From Ornithoclostridium sp944380285 (GTDB taxonomy: Bacteria; Bacillota; Clostridia; Christensenellales; UBA3700), in NCBI GenBank assembly GCA_963931165.1, contig OZ006985.1:434001-498000 (forward strand): a DNA stretch of 64,000 nucleotides, read 5' to 3'. Within the stretch, counting starts at the first letter, position 1. Each line of letters opens with the position of its first letter. The notes beneath the pieces are model-generated. The model saw only the letters and a program-made list of their open reading frames with translations. It was not told the DNA's origin and searched no databases. A program made the translations under genes and the position numbers. Below are positions 24,474-33,807 of this stretch, piece by piece.

Positions 24474-25337
24474 ATGCCTGCCTTTGAACAACGCCCTATG
24501 GACCGCAAAGACATCCTCACCGCCGCCGCGCTCTGCGGCATAGACGACGAGACGGCAGCTCTCGCCGCGGACGCATTTGGGCGCGAATGCGCGTTTTGCG
24601 AAAAATACGCGCCGCGTTGCGCGCGCAAGTTCTGTCCCCGGCTCTTGCGCAAACCGCCGATCGTGCGCCTTGCGTGCGTGCTCGCGGCGACGACCTATTC
24701 ACACGAGCGCTACCGCGAACTCGGCATCGGCGACGACGTCTTTGCCGCGACTATGTCGGACATAGGGATATGGACGCGCAATTGCCGCGTTCGGGACGGC
24801 ATCGTAGGGCTTGCCAACTATCCGTGGGTGTCGCACCACCTGACGCTGCGCCTCTTCCGCATAGGCAGGCTTCAATTCCAATTCTTCAAACTTTATTGCC
24901 CTCTCGGCGCGATTTCGCGGCTTCGCAAGATGTCGCCGCCGCACGCTTTGGGCGAAAATATCATCAACGTGCACGTTCCGCAGGGCGAAAAACTCGACCC
25001 TGCCGCCTGCGAGGCGTCCTTCGACGCGGCGCGCGGATTCTTCGCCCGCCACTTCCCGGACTATCGCGCAAAGTGCTTTTTCATAGACTCGTGGCTGCTT
25101 GGTCCCGTCAACAGGACGCTGCTGCCCTCTTCGTCCAACATCAACGTTTTTGCGGATATGTTTTCGCTTATCGCCGTCAAAAAGTGCAAAGGCTGGGACG
25201 ACGCCGAGCGTATTTTCGACTGTAAGCGCCGCCGGGTGCAAATGCTGCCGCAAGACACCTCTCTTCGCCGCGCGGCGGCAAAACTGCTCGCAGACGGCGG
25301 CTGCCTCGAACGCGGATTCGGGATCAGACATCTTTGA
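24474..25337 (+). CDS. acyltransferase-like protein (DUF5596/GNAT-C type), function unknown
   Basis: About 280-287 residues; the start is either 24474 or the ATG at 24498. The C-terminal half carries ENIINVHVPQGEKLDPAACEASF, FFARHFPDY and FFIDSWLLGP, the pattern of the acyltransferase domain family found in many Clostridia. The N-terminal part is helical with four Cys (CAFCEKYAPRCARKFC), possibly metal binding. I know of no established reaction. The nearest neighbour is the SDR gene just upstream. Confidence 0.6.
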   Translation: MPAFEQRPMDRKDILTAAALCGIDDETAALAADAFGRECAFCEKYAPRCARKFCPRLLRKPPIVRLACVLAATTYSHERYRELGIGDDVFAATMSDIGIWTRNCRVRDGIVGLANYPWVSHHLTLRLFRIGRLQFQFFKLYCPLGAISRLRKMSPPHALGENIINVHVPQGEKLDPAACEASFDAARGFFARHFPDYRAKCFFIDSWLLGPVNRTLLPSSSNINVFADMFSLIAVKKCKGWDDAERIFDCKRRRVQMLPQDTSLRRAAAKLLADGGCLERGFGIRHL

Positions 25338-25354
25338 GCATTTGCGCGCCGCGA

Positions 25355-25383
25355 TTGACAGCCGCGCGTGCTTATGGTACAAT
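25355..25383 (+). promoter_or_regulatory. promoter of the beta-helix gene, leaderless
   Basis: TTGACA (25355-25360), 17 bp, TACAAT (25378-25383), six bases, ATG at 25390. Confidence 0.8.
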
Positions 25384-25389
25384 TTTGAT

Positions 25390-26898
25390 ATGATACTCTA
25401 TTCTTTCAAAAATCTGGAACAATTGACAAGGGCGACTTCAAACAACGCCTATGTGTCGGCGGTGCCGCAGCTCGACTTCAAACCGACCGACGGCAACCGC
25501 GCCGCAGTCCGCTTCCGCGGCTTGCGCAACGCGACGATCGACGGCGCGGGCGCGACGCTGCGCCTTGACGGCAGAGGATACTATTTCGTCCTCGAAGGGT
25601 GCGAACGCGTGCTGCTCACCAATTTCAACCTCGAGACCATTCATCCCGAATATCTCGAATTTACGGTGACGAACAGCGGCTTCGGCGGCAATGCGGACGT
25701 GCGCTTCGGCGGCGAATACGCGGTGTCGGAAGGTTCGCCTCTGTCCGTAAAGAGCGGCGAGCACGAACTGATCGCGCCGATGGCAAAGCCGGCGGTCTAT
25801 TGCCGCGACCTGAGCGCGGACAAGATCCGCCGCGAAAGCTCCGATCCGCTGACAAAGCTCAAAGGCGCGTCAAAGTTCTCCTCTTCGGGCGGCTCGGCAA
25901 CGGCGAAGCTGTCCTTTTCGGGCTTCACTTCGCCCGTCAAAAAGGATTGCGTCTACATCCGTTTCGACGCCGACAAGACTTGCCCCGGCATTTTGCTGAT
26001 CAATTGCAAGGACATCACCATCCGCAACGTCACGATTCGCTACTGCCACGGCAGCGCGATCAAGGCGGACATGTGCGAAAACGTCACCGTTCAAGACGTG
26101 ACCCTGCGCGCGCAGACGGGACGCAGCGTCGCGACTTTGGGCAGCGCTTTCGAGGCGGTCGAGTGCAACGGATCGCTCTATATCTCAGACTGTCTGCTCG
26201 CCGCGACCCTCGCCGACACCGTGTCGGTCAAAGGCGCGCTCTATGACGTCGCTTCCGCTTCGGGCAGTTCGCTGACGTTGCGATCTTCCGACGCGACCGC
26301 GCTTGCTTCGTTCGAAAAGGGCGACAAGGCGATACTGTCCGACGGCACTCTCGCACCGGTCGCAACGCTGACCGTATCGGGATACGACCGCGACAGCCGC
26401 ACCGTGACGTTTGAAGAGGCTCTGCCTCAAAACGCCGCGTCCATGCGCGTCGAGAATGCGAGCCTGCACACCGCGGACGTGTTCTTCCGCCGCGCGACGC
26501 TGTACGGCTCGCCGGACAACGGTCTTGCATTCTCCACGTCCGGCTTTGTCCGCGCGGACTATTGCACTTTCAAGAACATAGTCGGCAAGTCAGTCGTCTG
26601 CATGAGCGGACGCAACGGCAACGCCGGGCTTCCCAAGCGCGTCGAGATCGAGGCGAACAGGTTCGAACAATGCCTTGACACCGCGGTCGAATTGCTCCCC
26701 TCCTGTTCGGGCAAAGCGGCGCTCGGCAGCGTGGACATCTATGGCAACACTTGGATGGAATGCGAACGCTCGGCGATCGCCGCCGCGCGTTGCAGCTCCA
26801 TCTCCGTCAAACGCAACGTCGGCGACACGGACAAGTATCAGACCAAGATCTCGCAATGTCCCAAGGTCGACAGCGACGGCGTGGAATATATGTATTGA
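25390..26898 (+). CDS. right-handed parallel beta-helix protein, GH110-like, catalytic status doubtful
   Basis: 502 residues without a signal peptide. The chain shows a long series of beta-helix rungs (ATIDGAGATLRLDG, CKDITIRNVTIRYCHGSAIKADMCENVTVQDVTL, RVEIEANRFEQCLDTAVEL). The order of features resembles GH110 alpha-galactosidases: an early helix, an inserted barrel-like segment (VSVKGALYDVASAS, FEKGDKAILSDG, VTFEEALPQNA) and a second helix part. The place where I expect an acidic pair reads LADTVSVKG, with Ala before Asp. A cytoplasmic GH110 relative or an inactive one is possible; a generic polysaccharide-lyase-like fold is the alternative. The start is fixed by the promoter. Confidence 0.55.
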   Translation: MILYSFKNLEQLTRATSNNAYVSAVPQLDFKPTDGNRAAVRFRGLRNATIDGAGATLRLDGRGYYFVLEGCERVLLTNFNLETIHPEYLEFTVTNSGFGGNADVRFGGEYAVSEGSPLSVKSGEHELIAPMAKPAVYCRDLSADKIRRESSDPLTKLKGASKFSSSGGSATAKLSFSGFTSPVKKDCVYIRFDADKTCPGILLINCKDITIRNVTIRYCHGSAIKADMCENVTVQDVTLRAQTGRSVATLGSAFEAVECNGSLYISDCLLAATLADTVSVKGALYDVASASGSSLTLRSSDATALASFEKGDKAILSDGTLAPVATLTVSGYDRDSRTVTFEEALPQNAASMRVENASLHTADVFFRRATLYGSPDNGLAFSTSGFVRADYCTFKNIVGKSVVCMSGRNGNAGLPKRVEIEANRFEQCLDTAVELLPSCSGKAALGSVDIYGNTWMECERSAIAAARCSSISVKRNVGDTDKYQTKISQCPKVDSDGVEYMY

Positions 26899-26918
26899 TC
26901 GAAGAACTTTACGAATAT

Positions 26919-26946
26919 GCCGCCGTGCTTTTGCGCGGCGGCTTTT
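26919..26946 (+). terminator. terminator of the beta-helix gene
   Basis: GCCGCCGTGC-TTTT-GCGCGGCGGC followed by TTTT. Confidence 0.8.
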
Positions 26947-26954
26947 GTACAGAT

Positions 26955-26990
26955 AAAAACCGCCTCCGAAGCATTACGTTTCGGAGGCGG
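26955..26990 (-). terminator. terminator of lysC
   Basis: Minus strand CCGCCTCCGAA...TTCGGAGGCGG (11-bp stem) followed by TTTTTA. Confidence 0.85.
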
Positions 26991-27006
26991 CGCGGTGACT
27001 CTTTTC

Positions 27007-28323
27007 TCAGACGAATGCGTGATAGATCGCGTTGATCGCCCTCTCGTAGTCCTGCGTCGCGACCGCAACGATGATGTTGAGCTCGCTCGAGCCCTGATCG
27101 ATCATGCGGATGTTGATCTTTTCGGCGGCAAGCGCGGCGCAAAGTTTCGCCGCGGAGCCCGGCTTGAACGAAATGCCGTGTCCGACCGTCGAGATCAGCG
27201 AGATGCCCGACTTGATGTCGATCGTGTCCGGTTTGACGATGTTGCGGATGCGTTCGAGCACCACATCCTCTTTGCCTGCAAGTTCGCTGTCCGCGACGAC
27301 GACGCTGAGCGTGCCGATGCCGCTGGGCATATGTTCGAACAGCACGTTGTAGTATTCGAGCACGCTGAGCACGCGGCGCGCAAAGCCGAGTTCGGAGTTC
27401 ATCAACTCCTTTTCGATGAAGATGATGCTGTATCCCTTCTTGCCTGCAACGCCGGTGATGTAGGAATCCTGCTTGTCGTTGTCCTCGACCTCGGCGACGA
27501 TCATCGTGCCGGGAGCGGACGGGTTGAAGGTGTTGCGGATGTTGATGGGGATGTTCTTCTCTCTGACGGGGAAGATCGCCTCGGGATGCAGCACGTTTGC
27601 GCCCATATAGGCAAGCTCGCGCAGCTCCTTGTACGAGATCTTGTCGATGATGCGCGGGCTTTCCACAATGCGCGGATCGGCGGACATAAAGCCGTCGACG
27701 TCCGTCCAATTCTCATATACCGACGCGTCTACTGCGCGCGCGACGATGGAACCGGTGATGTCCGAACCGCCCCTGCTGAACGTGTGTATGCTGCCCGACG
27801 CGTCCGCGCCGTAAAAGCCCGGAATGACCGCCTTGGGCGTACGCGAAAGGCGCTTCGCCGCCCTCTCGTTGGTCTCTTCGGGTTTGAACACGCCGTTGTC
27901 GTCAAAGACGACGATCTCGGAGGCGTCGACAAACTCGCAGCCGAGCTTTTTGGCAAGTACGATCGCGCTGAGATATTCGCCTCTGCTCGCGCAATAGTCG
28001 ACCGAGTATGCCGCGGTCATCTTCTTTTCGACCTCGTCGAGAATGGGCTCGATGTCGAAATCAAGCCCGAGATCCTTGACGATCTCGACATATCTTTGCC
28101 TGATCTTCGCGAACGTGGCGGTGCACTCGCCGTTGATCTCGAGGTCGTGATAGCATGCGTAAAGCATGTCCGTGACCTTGGTGTCGCCCGAGGATCTCTT
28201 GCCCGGAGCGGACACGACCACATAGTTGCGTTCGGGATCGGATGCGACGATCTTGGCGACCTTTTCGATCGCCGCCGCGTCCGCCATCGACGTTCCGCCG
28301 AACTTGACTACCTTTTGTGCCAT
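27007..28323 (-). CDS. lysC: aspartate kinase
   Basis: 438 residues. N-terminal VKFGGTSM and the kinase core (FSRGGSDITGSIVA, TDVDGFMSADPR), then two ACT domains at the C-terminus (about 290-438) for amino-acid feedback. It phosphorylates aspartate, the first step to lysine, threonine, methionine and diaminopimelate. The ribosome site GGAG supports the start. It lies 29 bp after the DUF1015 gene and ends the cdaA-DUF1015-lysC cluster. I see no lysine riboswitch upstream, which fits its place inside an operon. Confidence 0.95.
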   Translation of the reverse strand: MAQKVVKFGGTSMADAAAIEKVAKIVASDPERNYVVVSAPGKRSSGDTKVTDMLYACYHDLEINGECTATFAKIRQRYVEIVKDLGLDFDIEPILDEVEKKMTAAYSVDYCASRGEYLSAIVLAKKLGCEFVDASEIVVFDDNGVFKPEETNERAAKRLSRTPKAVIPGFYGADASGSIHTFSRGGSDITGSIVARAVDASVYENWTDVDGFMSADPRIVESPRIIDKISYKELRELAYMGANVLHPEAIFPVREKNIPINIRNTFNPSAPGTMIVAEVEDNDKQDSYITGVAGKKGYSIIFIEKELMNSELGFARRVLSVLEYYNVLFEHMPSGIGTLSVVVADSELAGKEDVVLERIRNIVKPDTIDIKSGISLISTVGHGISFKPGSAAKLCAALAAEKINIRMIDQGSSELNIIVAVATQDYERAINAIYHAFV

Positions 28324-28352
28324 TTTTCTCTCCTAAAAATTTATTGTAAGGC

Positions 28353-29534
28353 TCACTTGATCTTGCGTGCCTCGCAGTAATATCTCTTGTCTTCCGCGTT
28401 GCCCATGCTGAACGACTTGCGCGGCAACACCCCGCGTCTGACCGTATAATCGAACAGTCCGTCCTTCGCTATGCATGGCATCAAAATCGCAAGGGCGCCC
28501 TCGCGCTCTGCCGCCTCGAGCACGCTCGCGTCGCCGTGGACGTAATCAATGACGATGGGCGTCGTCTTGGCGTACTCGTCGAGCGCGTTTTGGATGTCCG
28601 CGATCGCGTCCGCGCTGTTTTCGGGCACGGACAGCTCAGTCTCCTTGCCGCCGTACACCGCCTTGGCTCTCGCCGAACCGCACAGCTTGTCCGACAGATA
28701 GGCGACCAACTCTTCGCCGCCGCCCTTGACGAGCCTGTGTATCGGCTCGAAATCGAGCGACGGATCGGCGATGTCGACGATCTCGCACATCGCATACCTC
28801 GCCGGGCAGCTCGCCCACTCGCTTTGGGGAATTGTCTCTTTGACCTGCGCCCACACCAGCTTCGCCGCCGCCAACGAATGGTTGCCGTCCCCGACGACAA
28901 ACGCGAGGCTTTGATGCGCTTTGAGCGCCGCCGCCTCGATCGCGGCGAGTTTGGACTCGTCGTCGATCAGCCTGCCGGTCAAGTGTCCGCCGTTCATGTT
29001 CAGTTCGAAGTCATAGACCTCTTCGCCCTCTTTGAGCAGCGCCTCCAAAAGCGGGCGCACGTTCTCGGCAAGCAGCATGATGTGAGACGCCTCGAGCAGC
29101 GCCTTTTCGCGCAACTTCACCCTTGCCGGCAATCTCTCTTCGACCGTCTTTTCGGTCGCCTTTATGCGCGCGTTGTTGCGCGGAGTGTATTCGTATTCTT
29201 CAAGATCGACGACCGCGACCGCTCCGAGACGGTGCCTGCCGTCGTTCTGTCTGCGGTCGACGACGACAAAGCCCCTCTTGCCCTCGAGCGTGCCATCCGC
29301 ACAGTAGCGCTCCATCGCCGCATAGATGTCCGCCGCGCGCTTTTCGCCGTCTCCGTCGCCGAGATAGACCTCGGGCAAAATGAGTCTGAGCGTGCTCGGC
29401 GCGTCGCCGACATATGCGTCCAGCTTGTCCCAATACGCCCTGTCGGACGTGAATTGGTCACAGGCGATCGCCGCCCATTTGGACATGTCGACGCCCTTGC
29501 GGGGCAACAAAAACTCCGCCGTCGAAAGTATCAT
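28353..29534 (-). CDS. DUF1015 family protein
   Basis: 393 residues matching DUF1015: PRKGVDMSKWAAIACDQFTSDRAYW at the N-terminus, VVDRRQN, VVGDGNHSLAAAK in the centre and IADPSLDFEPIHRL. The DGNHSLA motif resembles a nucleotide- or metal-binding loop but no reaction is established to my knowledge. Its ATG overlaps the cdaA stop by 4 bp, so the two are translationally coupled, which might hint at a role near c-di-AMP or the envelope; that is inference. Confidence 0.85.
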   Translation of the reverse strand: MILSTAEFLLPRKGVDMSKWAAIACDQFTSDRAYWDKLDAYVGDAPSTLRLILPEVYLGDGDGEKRAADIYAAMERYCADGTLEGKRGFVVVDRRQNDGRHRLGAVAVVDLEEYEYTPRNNARIKATEKTVEERLPARVKLREKALLEASHIMLLAENVRPLLEALLKEGEEVYDFELNMNGGHLTGRLIDDESKLAAIEAAALKAHQSLAFVVGDGNHSLAAAKLVWAQVKETIPQSEWASCPARYAMCEIVDIADPSLDFEPIHRLVKGGGEELVAYLSDKLCGSARAKAVYGGKETELSVPENSADAIADIQNALDEYAKTTPIVIDYVHGDASVLEAAEREGALAILMPCIAKDGLFDYTVRRGVLPRKSFSMGNAEDKRYYCEARKIK

Positions 29535-30415
29535 AAGAACTTCTTTCTCTCCTTTTTGTCGATGCGCGGCACCGCGGTCACGCCGTATGCCTGCTTGATC
29601 TGTTCAAACAACTTTTCGGGCGTCATGTATCTCTTGATCTTGCCGTGGTCGACGGTGCTGATGATGCCCGTCTCCTCGCTGACGACGATCGCGAGCACGT
29701 CGCTCTCTTCGGTGATGCCGATCGCCGCGCGGTGACGCGTGCCCAGCTCTTTGGCGATGTCCACCTCTTGCGACAGCGGCAAAAAACACCCCGCCGACAA
29801 CACCCTCTCGCCCTTGATGACGACCGCACCGTCATGCAGCGGACCCTTTGTGCTGAATATGCTCTCCAAAAGCCCCGACGTGACCACCGCCTCCAACCGC
29901 GTGCCGGTGTCGAGAATGTGCGACGGCACCTCGGTGCGCACGATGATGATCAATGCGCCGACGTCGTTCTTCGCCATGTTTTGGCACGCCTTGACGATCT
30001 GAGTCGCGCTGTTGGTGAGATCCTCGTCCGAGGTCTCGTATTCGTAACGGCCGCTCTTTTCGCTAGTCCGCGAAAGTTTGCTGAAAATGACTTTAAGGTC
30101 GGATTGATAGACGACCGCGAACGCCGCGATCAAGAAGATCGCGCCGATGTCCATGACCCTCTTCGTGATGAACATGAACCCGATGCCGCTCTCGCCCAGC
30201 CACTTCTCCGCATAGACGCCGGCAAACGTGACGAGGATGTACAGCAGGATGTATGTGACGGTGAAGATCGCCAGCTTGATGCTGTTGCGCTTTTTGAAAA
30301 AGACGAAAATGAGCGCGAACACACCGCACAACACCGCCAGGTCGATGATGCTGTACCAACCGATATGCTCGACGTAATCCGTCATATCCACACTTGTCAA
30401 ACCGAATAAGTTCAC
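29531..30415 (-). CDS. cdaA: diadenylate cyclase CdaA (DacA)
   Basis: 294 residues. Three N-terminal membrane helices (about 18-115) are followed by the DAC domain with GPLHDGAVVI (DGA motif) and GTRHRAAIGITEESD (RHR motif), which bind ATP and metal. The enzyme makes c-di-AMP, controlling potassium, osmotic balance and cell wall. The start is GTG with AAGAGGTG upstream. Usually cdaA is followed by the regulator gene cdaR and glmM; here DUF1015 and lysC follow instead. Confidence 0.95.
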   Translation of the reverse strand: MNLFGLTSVDMTDYVEHIGWYSIIDLAVLCGVFALIFVFFKKRNSIKLAIFTVTYILLYILVTFAGVYAEKWLGESGIGFMFITKRVMDIGAIFLIAAFAVVYQSDLKVIFSKLSRTSEKSGRYEYETSDEDLTNSATQIVKACQNMAKNDVGALIIIVRTEVPSHILDTGTRLEAVVTSGLLESIFSTKGPLHDGAVVIKGERVLSAGCFLPLSQEVDIAKELGTRHRAAIGITEESDVLAIVVSEETGIISTVDHGKIKRYMTPEKLFEQIKQAYGVTAVPRIDKKERKKFL

Positions 30416-30711
30416 GCGCGCACCTCTTGTCGATATATTGTATTACATTTTTTGTTAAAAATAAAGCGTTTTTACACTCAAAACGCAATTTTTTACCGCC
30501 TAATGCGCGCAATGCGCGCGATATCCGCCCTCTTCGACCGGCGTTTGCCGCGTTTTCGCGCCCTTTTTGCCTTGTCCTGAGCCGCCCTGTTTCAAGCCGA
30601 GACGGAGAGTGACGACTACGCCTCCTCTCCGTCCGATGCCTGCGTTTTCTTTGACTTCCCCGCGCCCGCGCCGCGATCAAAAACCACGTTCTACGCACAC
30701 GGGCACGAAAA
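30416..30711. other. intergenic region between glpK end and cdaA start
   Basis: 296 bp with no gene I can support. It presumably holds the cdaA promoter near its left-of-start AT-rich part (about 30430-30480); I cannot assign boxes with confidence. A short sequence shared with other gene ends (GTGCCCGTGTGCGT on the minus strand) lies at about 30692-30705. Confidence 0.5.
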
Positions 30712-32193
30712 TCATCTGTATCTCGCCCTGCCTATGCTCTGCGCCCAGCCGACCAAAAGTTCCTTGCGGCGCTTCGCCGGCATGGACGGCGTGAACGTAC
30801 GATCTATCGTCCGCGCCTTTTTGAGCGCGTCCGCGTCCGTCCAAACACCTGCGGTGAGTCCCGCAAGATACGCCGCGCCGAGCGCGGTGCTCTCGGTGAC
30901 CGCCGGCCGCTCCACCTTGCAGCCGAGCACGTCCGCCTGGAACTGCATCAAGAAGTTGTTGGCGCACGCTCCGCCGTCGACCGCGAGACATTTGATGTCG
31001 TATCCGGCGTCGCTCTCCATCGCGTGCATGACGTCGACCACCTGATAGGCGATCGATTCGAGCGCCGCTCTGACAAAGTGCGCCCTGCCCGTGCCGCGCG
31101 TAATGCCGCAGACAATGCCGCGCGCGTGCGCGTCCCAATGCGGCGCGCCGAGCCCGGTGAACGCCGGGACGATATAGACCCCGCCCGTGTCGGGAACACT
31201 GAGCGCGATCTGCTCGGTCTCCGCGGACGTCTCGATCATCTTGAGCTCGTCGCGAAGCCATTGTATCACCGCTCCGCCTACAAACACGCTGCCCTCGAGA
31301 ACATATTGCGGCTTTTGCCCGTCGCCGACTGCGGCGAGCGTCGTGATCAAGCCGCGCTTTGAGCGCATGCGCTCGGTGCCGGTGTTCATCAACGTAAAGC
31401 AGCCCGTACCGTAGGTGTTTTTGATGTCGCCCTTTTCGGTACAAAGCTGCCCGAACAGCGCCGCCTGCTGATCGCCCGCGACCGCCGAGATCGCGATCTT
31501 CGCGCCGACCTCGCCCTCGTCCGTGTATCCGAAAAGATGCCCCGACGCGCACACTTTCGGCAGCATGCTTTGCGGCACGCCGAACAACTCGCACAGCTCG
31601 TCGTCCCAGCGCAGCGCGCCTATGTCGAACAACATCGTGCGGCTGGCGTTGGTATAGTCCGTCGCGTGTATGCTTCCGCCCGACAGCCTCCACATCAGGT
31701 AGGTGTCCACGGTGCCGAACAGCAATTCGCCGCGCTTCGCCCTCTCTCTTGCACCCTTGACGCCGTCCAAGATCCACTTGATCTTGGTCGCGCTGAAATA
31801 GGGATCGACGGGAAGCCCCGTCTTGTCATAGACGATCGCGTCCACGCCCGTCTCTTTGAGTGAGTCGCAATAGTCGGCGGTGCGGCGGCATTGCCATACG
31901 ATGGCATTATAGACGGCTTTGCCCGTCTTTCGATCCCATACGATCGTCGTCTCGCGCTGATTGGTTATCCCTATCGCGGCGACCACTTCCGCTCCGACGG
32001 CTGCCAAGACTTCTTTGAGCGAATCGAGACAGGTGCGGTAGATGTCCTCGGGGTCGTGTTCGACCCACCCCGCCTCGGGATAGATCTGCGGGAACTCGCG
32101 CTGCGCCTTGGCGGCGATGTTTCCGCCCTCGTCGAACGCTATCGCGCGGCTGCTGGTCGTCCCCTGATCGATCGCTATCACATACCTTTTCAT
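30712..32193 (-). CDS. glpK: glycerol kinase
   Basis: 493 residues, FGGY family. Motifs: IAIDQGTTSSRAIAFD at the start, the glycerol-binding NQRETTIVWD, YTNASRTMLFDI, and the C-terminal CLAVDGGACANNFLMQ. It phosphorylates glycerol to glycerol 3-phosphate. It is the last gene of the operon with DUF1667 (4-bp overlap), a flavin NAD oxidoreductase and a GlpA-like dehydrogenase, which then oxidises glycerol 3-phosphate. Confidence 0.97.
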   Translation of the reverse strand: MKRYVIAIDQGTTSSRAIAFDEGGNIAAKAQREFPQIYPEAGWVEHDPEDIYRTCLDSLKEVLAAVGAEVVAAIGITNQRETTIVWDRKTGKAVYNAIVWQCRRTADYCDSLKETGVDAIVYDKTGLPVDPYFSATKIKWILDGVKGARERAKRGELLFGTVDTYLMWRLSGGSIHATDYTNASRTMLFDIGALRWDDELCELFGVPQSMLPKVCASGHLFGYTDEGEVGAKIAISAVAGDQQAALFGQLCTEKGDIKNTYGTGCFTLMNTGTERMRSKRGLITTLAAVGDGQKPQYVLEGSVFVGGAVIQWLRDELKMIETSAETEQIALSVPDTGGVYIVPAFTGLGAPHWDAHARGIVCGITRGTGRAHFVRAALESIAYQVVDVMHAMESDAGYDIKCLAVDGGACANNFLMQFQADVLGCKVERPAVTESTALGAAYLAGLTAGVWTDADALKKARTIDRTFTPSMPAKRRKELLVGWAQSIGRARYR

Positions 32194-32549
32194 ACGCTCT
32201 TCCCCACCGCCTTAGTGGCGACAAAATCGACACCGGTGCCAAAAATATCTTTGACGATGACATCTCCTTCACCGACCGGCGCGTCGACCGTCTTGCCCTT
32301 GATCAAAGCGAGCGCGTCAAAGATCATGCTCTTGGGGATGACGTCGCTCGTCTTGACGCTGACCATCGCGATCTCTCCGCCCTTCACTCTAACCACCGAG
32401 GTGACGACGCGCTTGGGGCACACCGCCTCTTCCGCGCCGTACTTTGCGCCGCGCGGGCAGGTGTTGCCTTCGACCCTGATCGGGCTCTCCTCGTCATATA
32501 CTTTGAGCCTGCAACCCATCGGGCAGCAAATGCAGATCATCTCCTTCAT
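32190..32549 (-). CDS. DUF1667 protein of the glp operon
   Basis: 119 residues, with Cys-rich N-terminus (MICICCPMGC, then NTCPRG and AVCPKRVV), typical of DUF1667. These proteins are found next to GlpA/GlpB-like oxidoreductases in Bacillota and may carry an Fe-S cluster for electron transfer; the exact job is not settled. It sits between the flavoprotein gene and glpK with 1-bp and 4-bp spacing or overlap. Confidence 0.88.
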   Translation of the reverse strand: MKEMICICCPMGCRLKVYDEESPIRVEGNTCPRGAKYGAEEAVCPKRVVTSVVRVKGGEIAMVSVKTSDVIPKSMIFDALALIKGKTVDAPVGEGDVIVKDIFGTGVDFVATKAVGKSV

Positions 32550-32550
32550 C

Positions 32551-33807
32551 TCACACCTCCGTCAAGCGGATGACCGCCTCTTTCGCTCCGCGCAAGACGT
32601 CCGCCTGCGCGGCGTTCAAATTCAACGTCTCCATTTCGCCGGGCGTGACGATCTGTTTGCGCTTTGCGGCGACCTCTTTGCCGTCACAGAACAACGTTAT
32701 CTTCACGTTTTTGGCGACTTTGCCCACGCGCATTTTGAAGCCGAGCGCCCCGTCGGCTCCGCGCCGCACCCGCTGCGGCACCGCATAGCGCACGCCTCCG
32801 TCCGCGCCGATGTCGACATATTCGGACGCGCCCGCGCCTTCGGCGATATATTTCGCCGCGCATGCGCCCGCTTTTTCGCTCTCCTCGCTGACGAAGTCGA
32901 CGAGGTCGTGGACGTGCAGCACGTTGCCGCACGCGAACACGCCCTCTCGCGAAGTCATCAGCGTATCGTCGACGACCGCACCCGACGTGATCGGGCTGAG
33001 CTTGACTTCGGCGGTCTTTGCGATCTCGTTTTCGGGCAGCAGCCCTACGCTGAGCAGCAACGTGTCGCACGGGATCTCCCATTCGGTCCCGGGGATAGGC
33101 TGCAATTTTTCGTCGACGGCGGCGACTACGACCGAGGTCACCCTCTTTTTGCCGTTGATCGCGACGACCGTATGCGAAAAATAGAGGGGGATGTCAAAGT
33201 CCTGCAAACATTGCACGATGTTGCGGTTGAGCCCCGAAGAATAGGGCATCAGCTCGACGACAGCCTTGACCTTCGCGCCCTGGAACGTCATCCTTCGCGC
33301 CATGATCAGCCCGATGTCTCCGCTGCCCAAAATGACGACCTCTTTGCCGGGCATGAGCCCGTCGATGTTGATCAGCTTTTGCGCCGTGCCTGCCGAAAAC
33401 ACGCCCGCCGCACGGCAGCCGGCGATGTTGATCGCCCCGCGCGGTCTTTCGCGGCAGCCGCACGCCAAGATTATCGCCTTCGCGCGGTATTTGACAAGAC
33501 CGTCCTCCGCGCTCACGCAGGCGACGACTTTGTCCGCGATCGAGAGCACGGTCGTGCCCGTCTTGCACTCGATGCCTCTCTTTGCGACTTCGCGTTCATA
33601 GCGCGCCGCGTATTCGGGACCGGTCAGCTCCTCTTTGAACGTGTGCAGACCGAACCCGTTGTGTATGCATTGATTGAGGATGCCGCCGAGACGGTCTTCG
33701 CGCTCGAGCACGAGGATGTCGCGCTCACCCGCGTCGTAAGCCGCCTTTGCCGCGGCAAGCCCCGCGGGACCGCCGCCTATGATCACCAAATTCTTATCCT
33801 TTATCAT
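32551..33807 (-). CDS. NAD(P)/FAD-dependent oxidoreductase of the glp operon (GlpB-like role)
   Basis: 418 residues. FAD-binding VIIGGGPAGLAAAKAA near the start, GCRERPRGA, a second nucleotide site VVILGSGDIGLIMARR, and the late GVFACGNVLHVHDLVDFV. It is of the pyridine nucleotide-disulfide oxidoreductase type seen as partner of anaerobic glycerol-3-phosphate dehydrogenase. The ATG at 33807 shares one base with the stop of the upstream dehydrogenase gene. It probably passes electrons from GlpA to NAD or to a carrier. Confidence 0.88.
   Translation of the reverse strand: MIKDKNLVIIGGGPAGLAAAKAAYDAGERDILVLEREDRLGGILNQCIHNGFGLHTFKEELTGPEYAARYEREVAKRGIECKTGTTVLSIADKVVACVSAEDGLVKYRAKAIILACGCRERPRGAINIAGCRAAGVFSAGTAQKLINIDGLMPGKEVVILGSGDIGLIMARRMTFQGAKVKAVVELMPYSSGLNRNIVQCLQDFDIPLYFSHTVVAINGKKRVTSVVVAAVDEKLQPIPGTEWEIPCDTLLLSVGLLPENEIAKTAEVKLSPITSGAVVDDTLMTSREGVFACGNVLHVHDLVDFVSEESEKAGACAAKYIAEGAGASEYVDIGADGGVRYAVPQRVRRGADGALGFKMRVGKVAKNVKITLFCDGKEVAAKRKQIVTPGEMETLNLNAAQADVLRGAKEAVIRLTEV

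Noticed and set aside
28324..28352. Lysine riboswitch before lysC
   Set aside because: Only 29 bp separate the genes, too short for a riboswitch.
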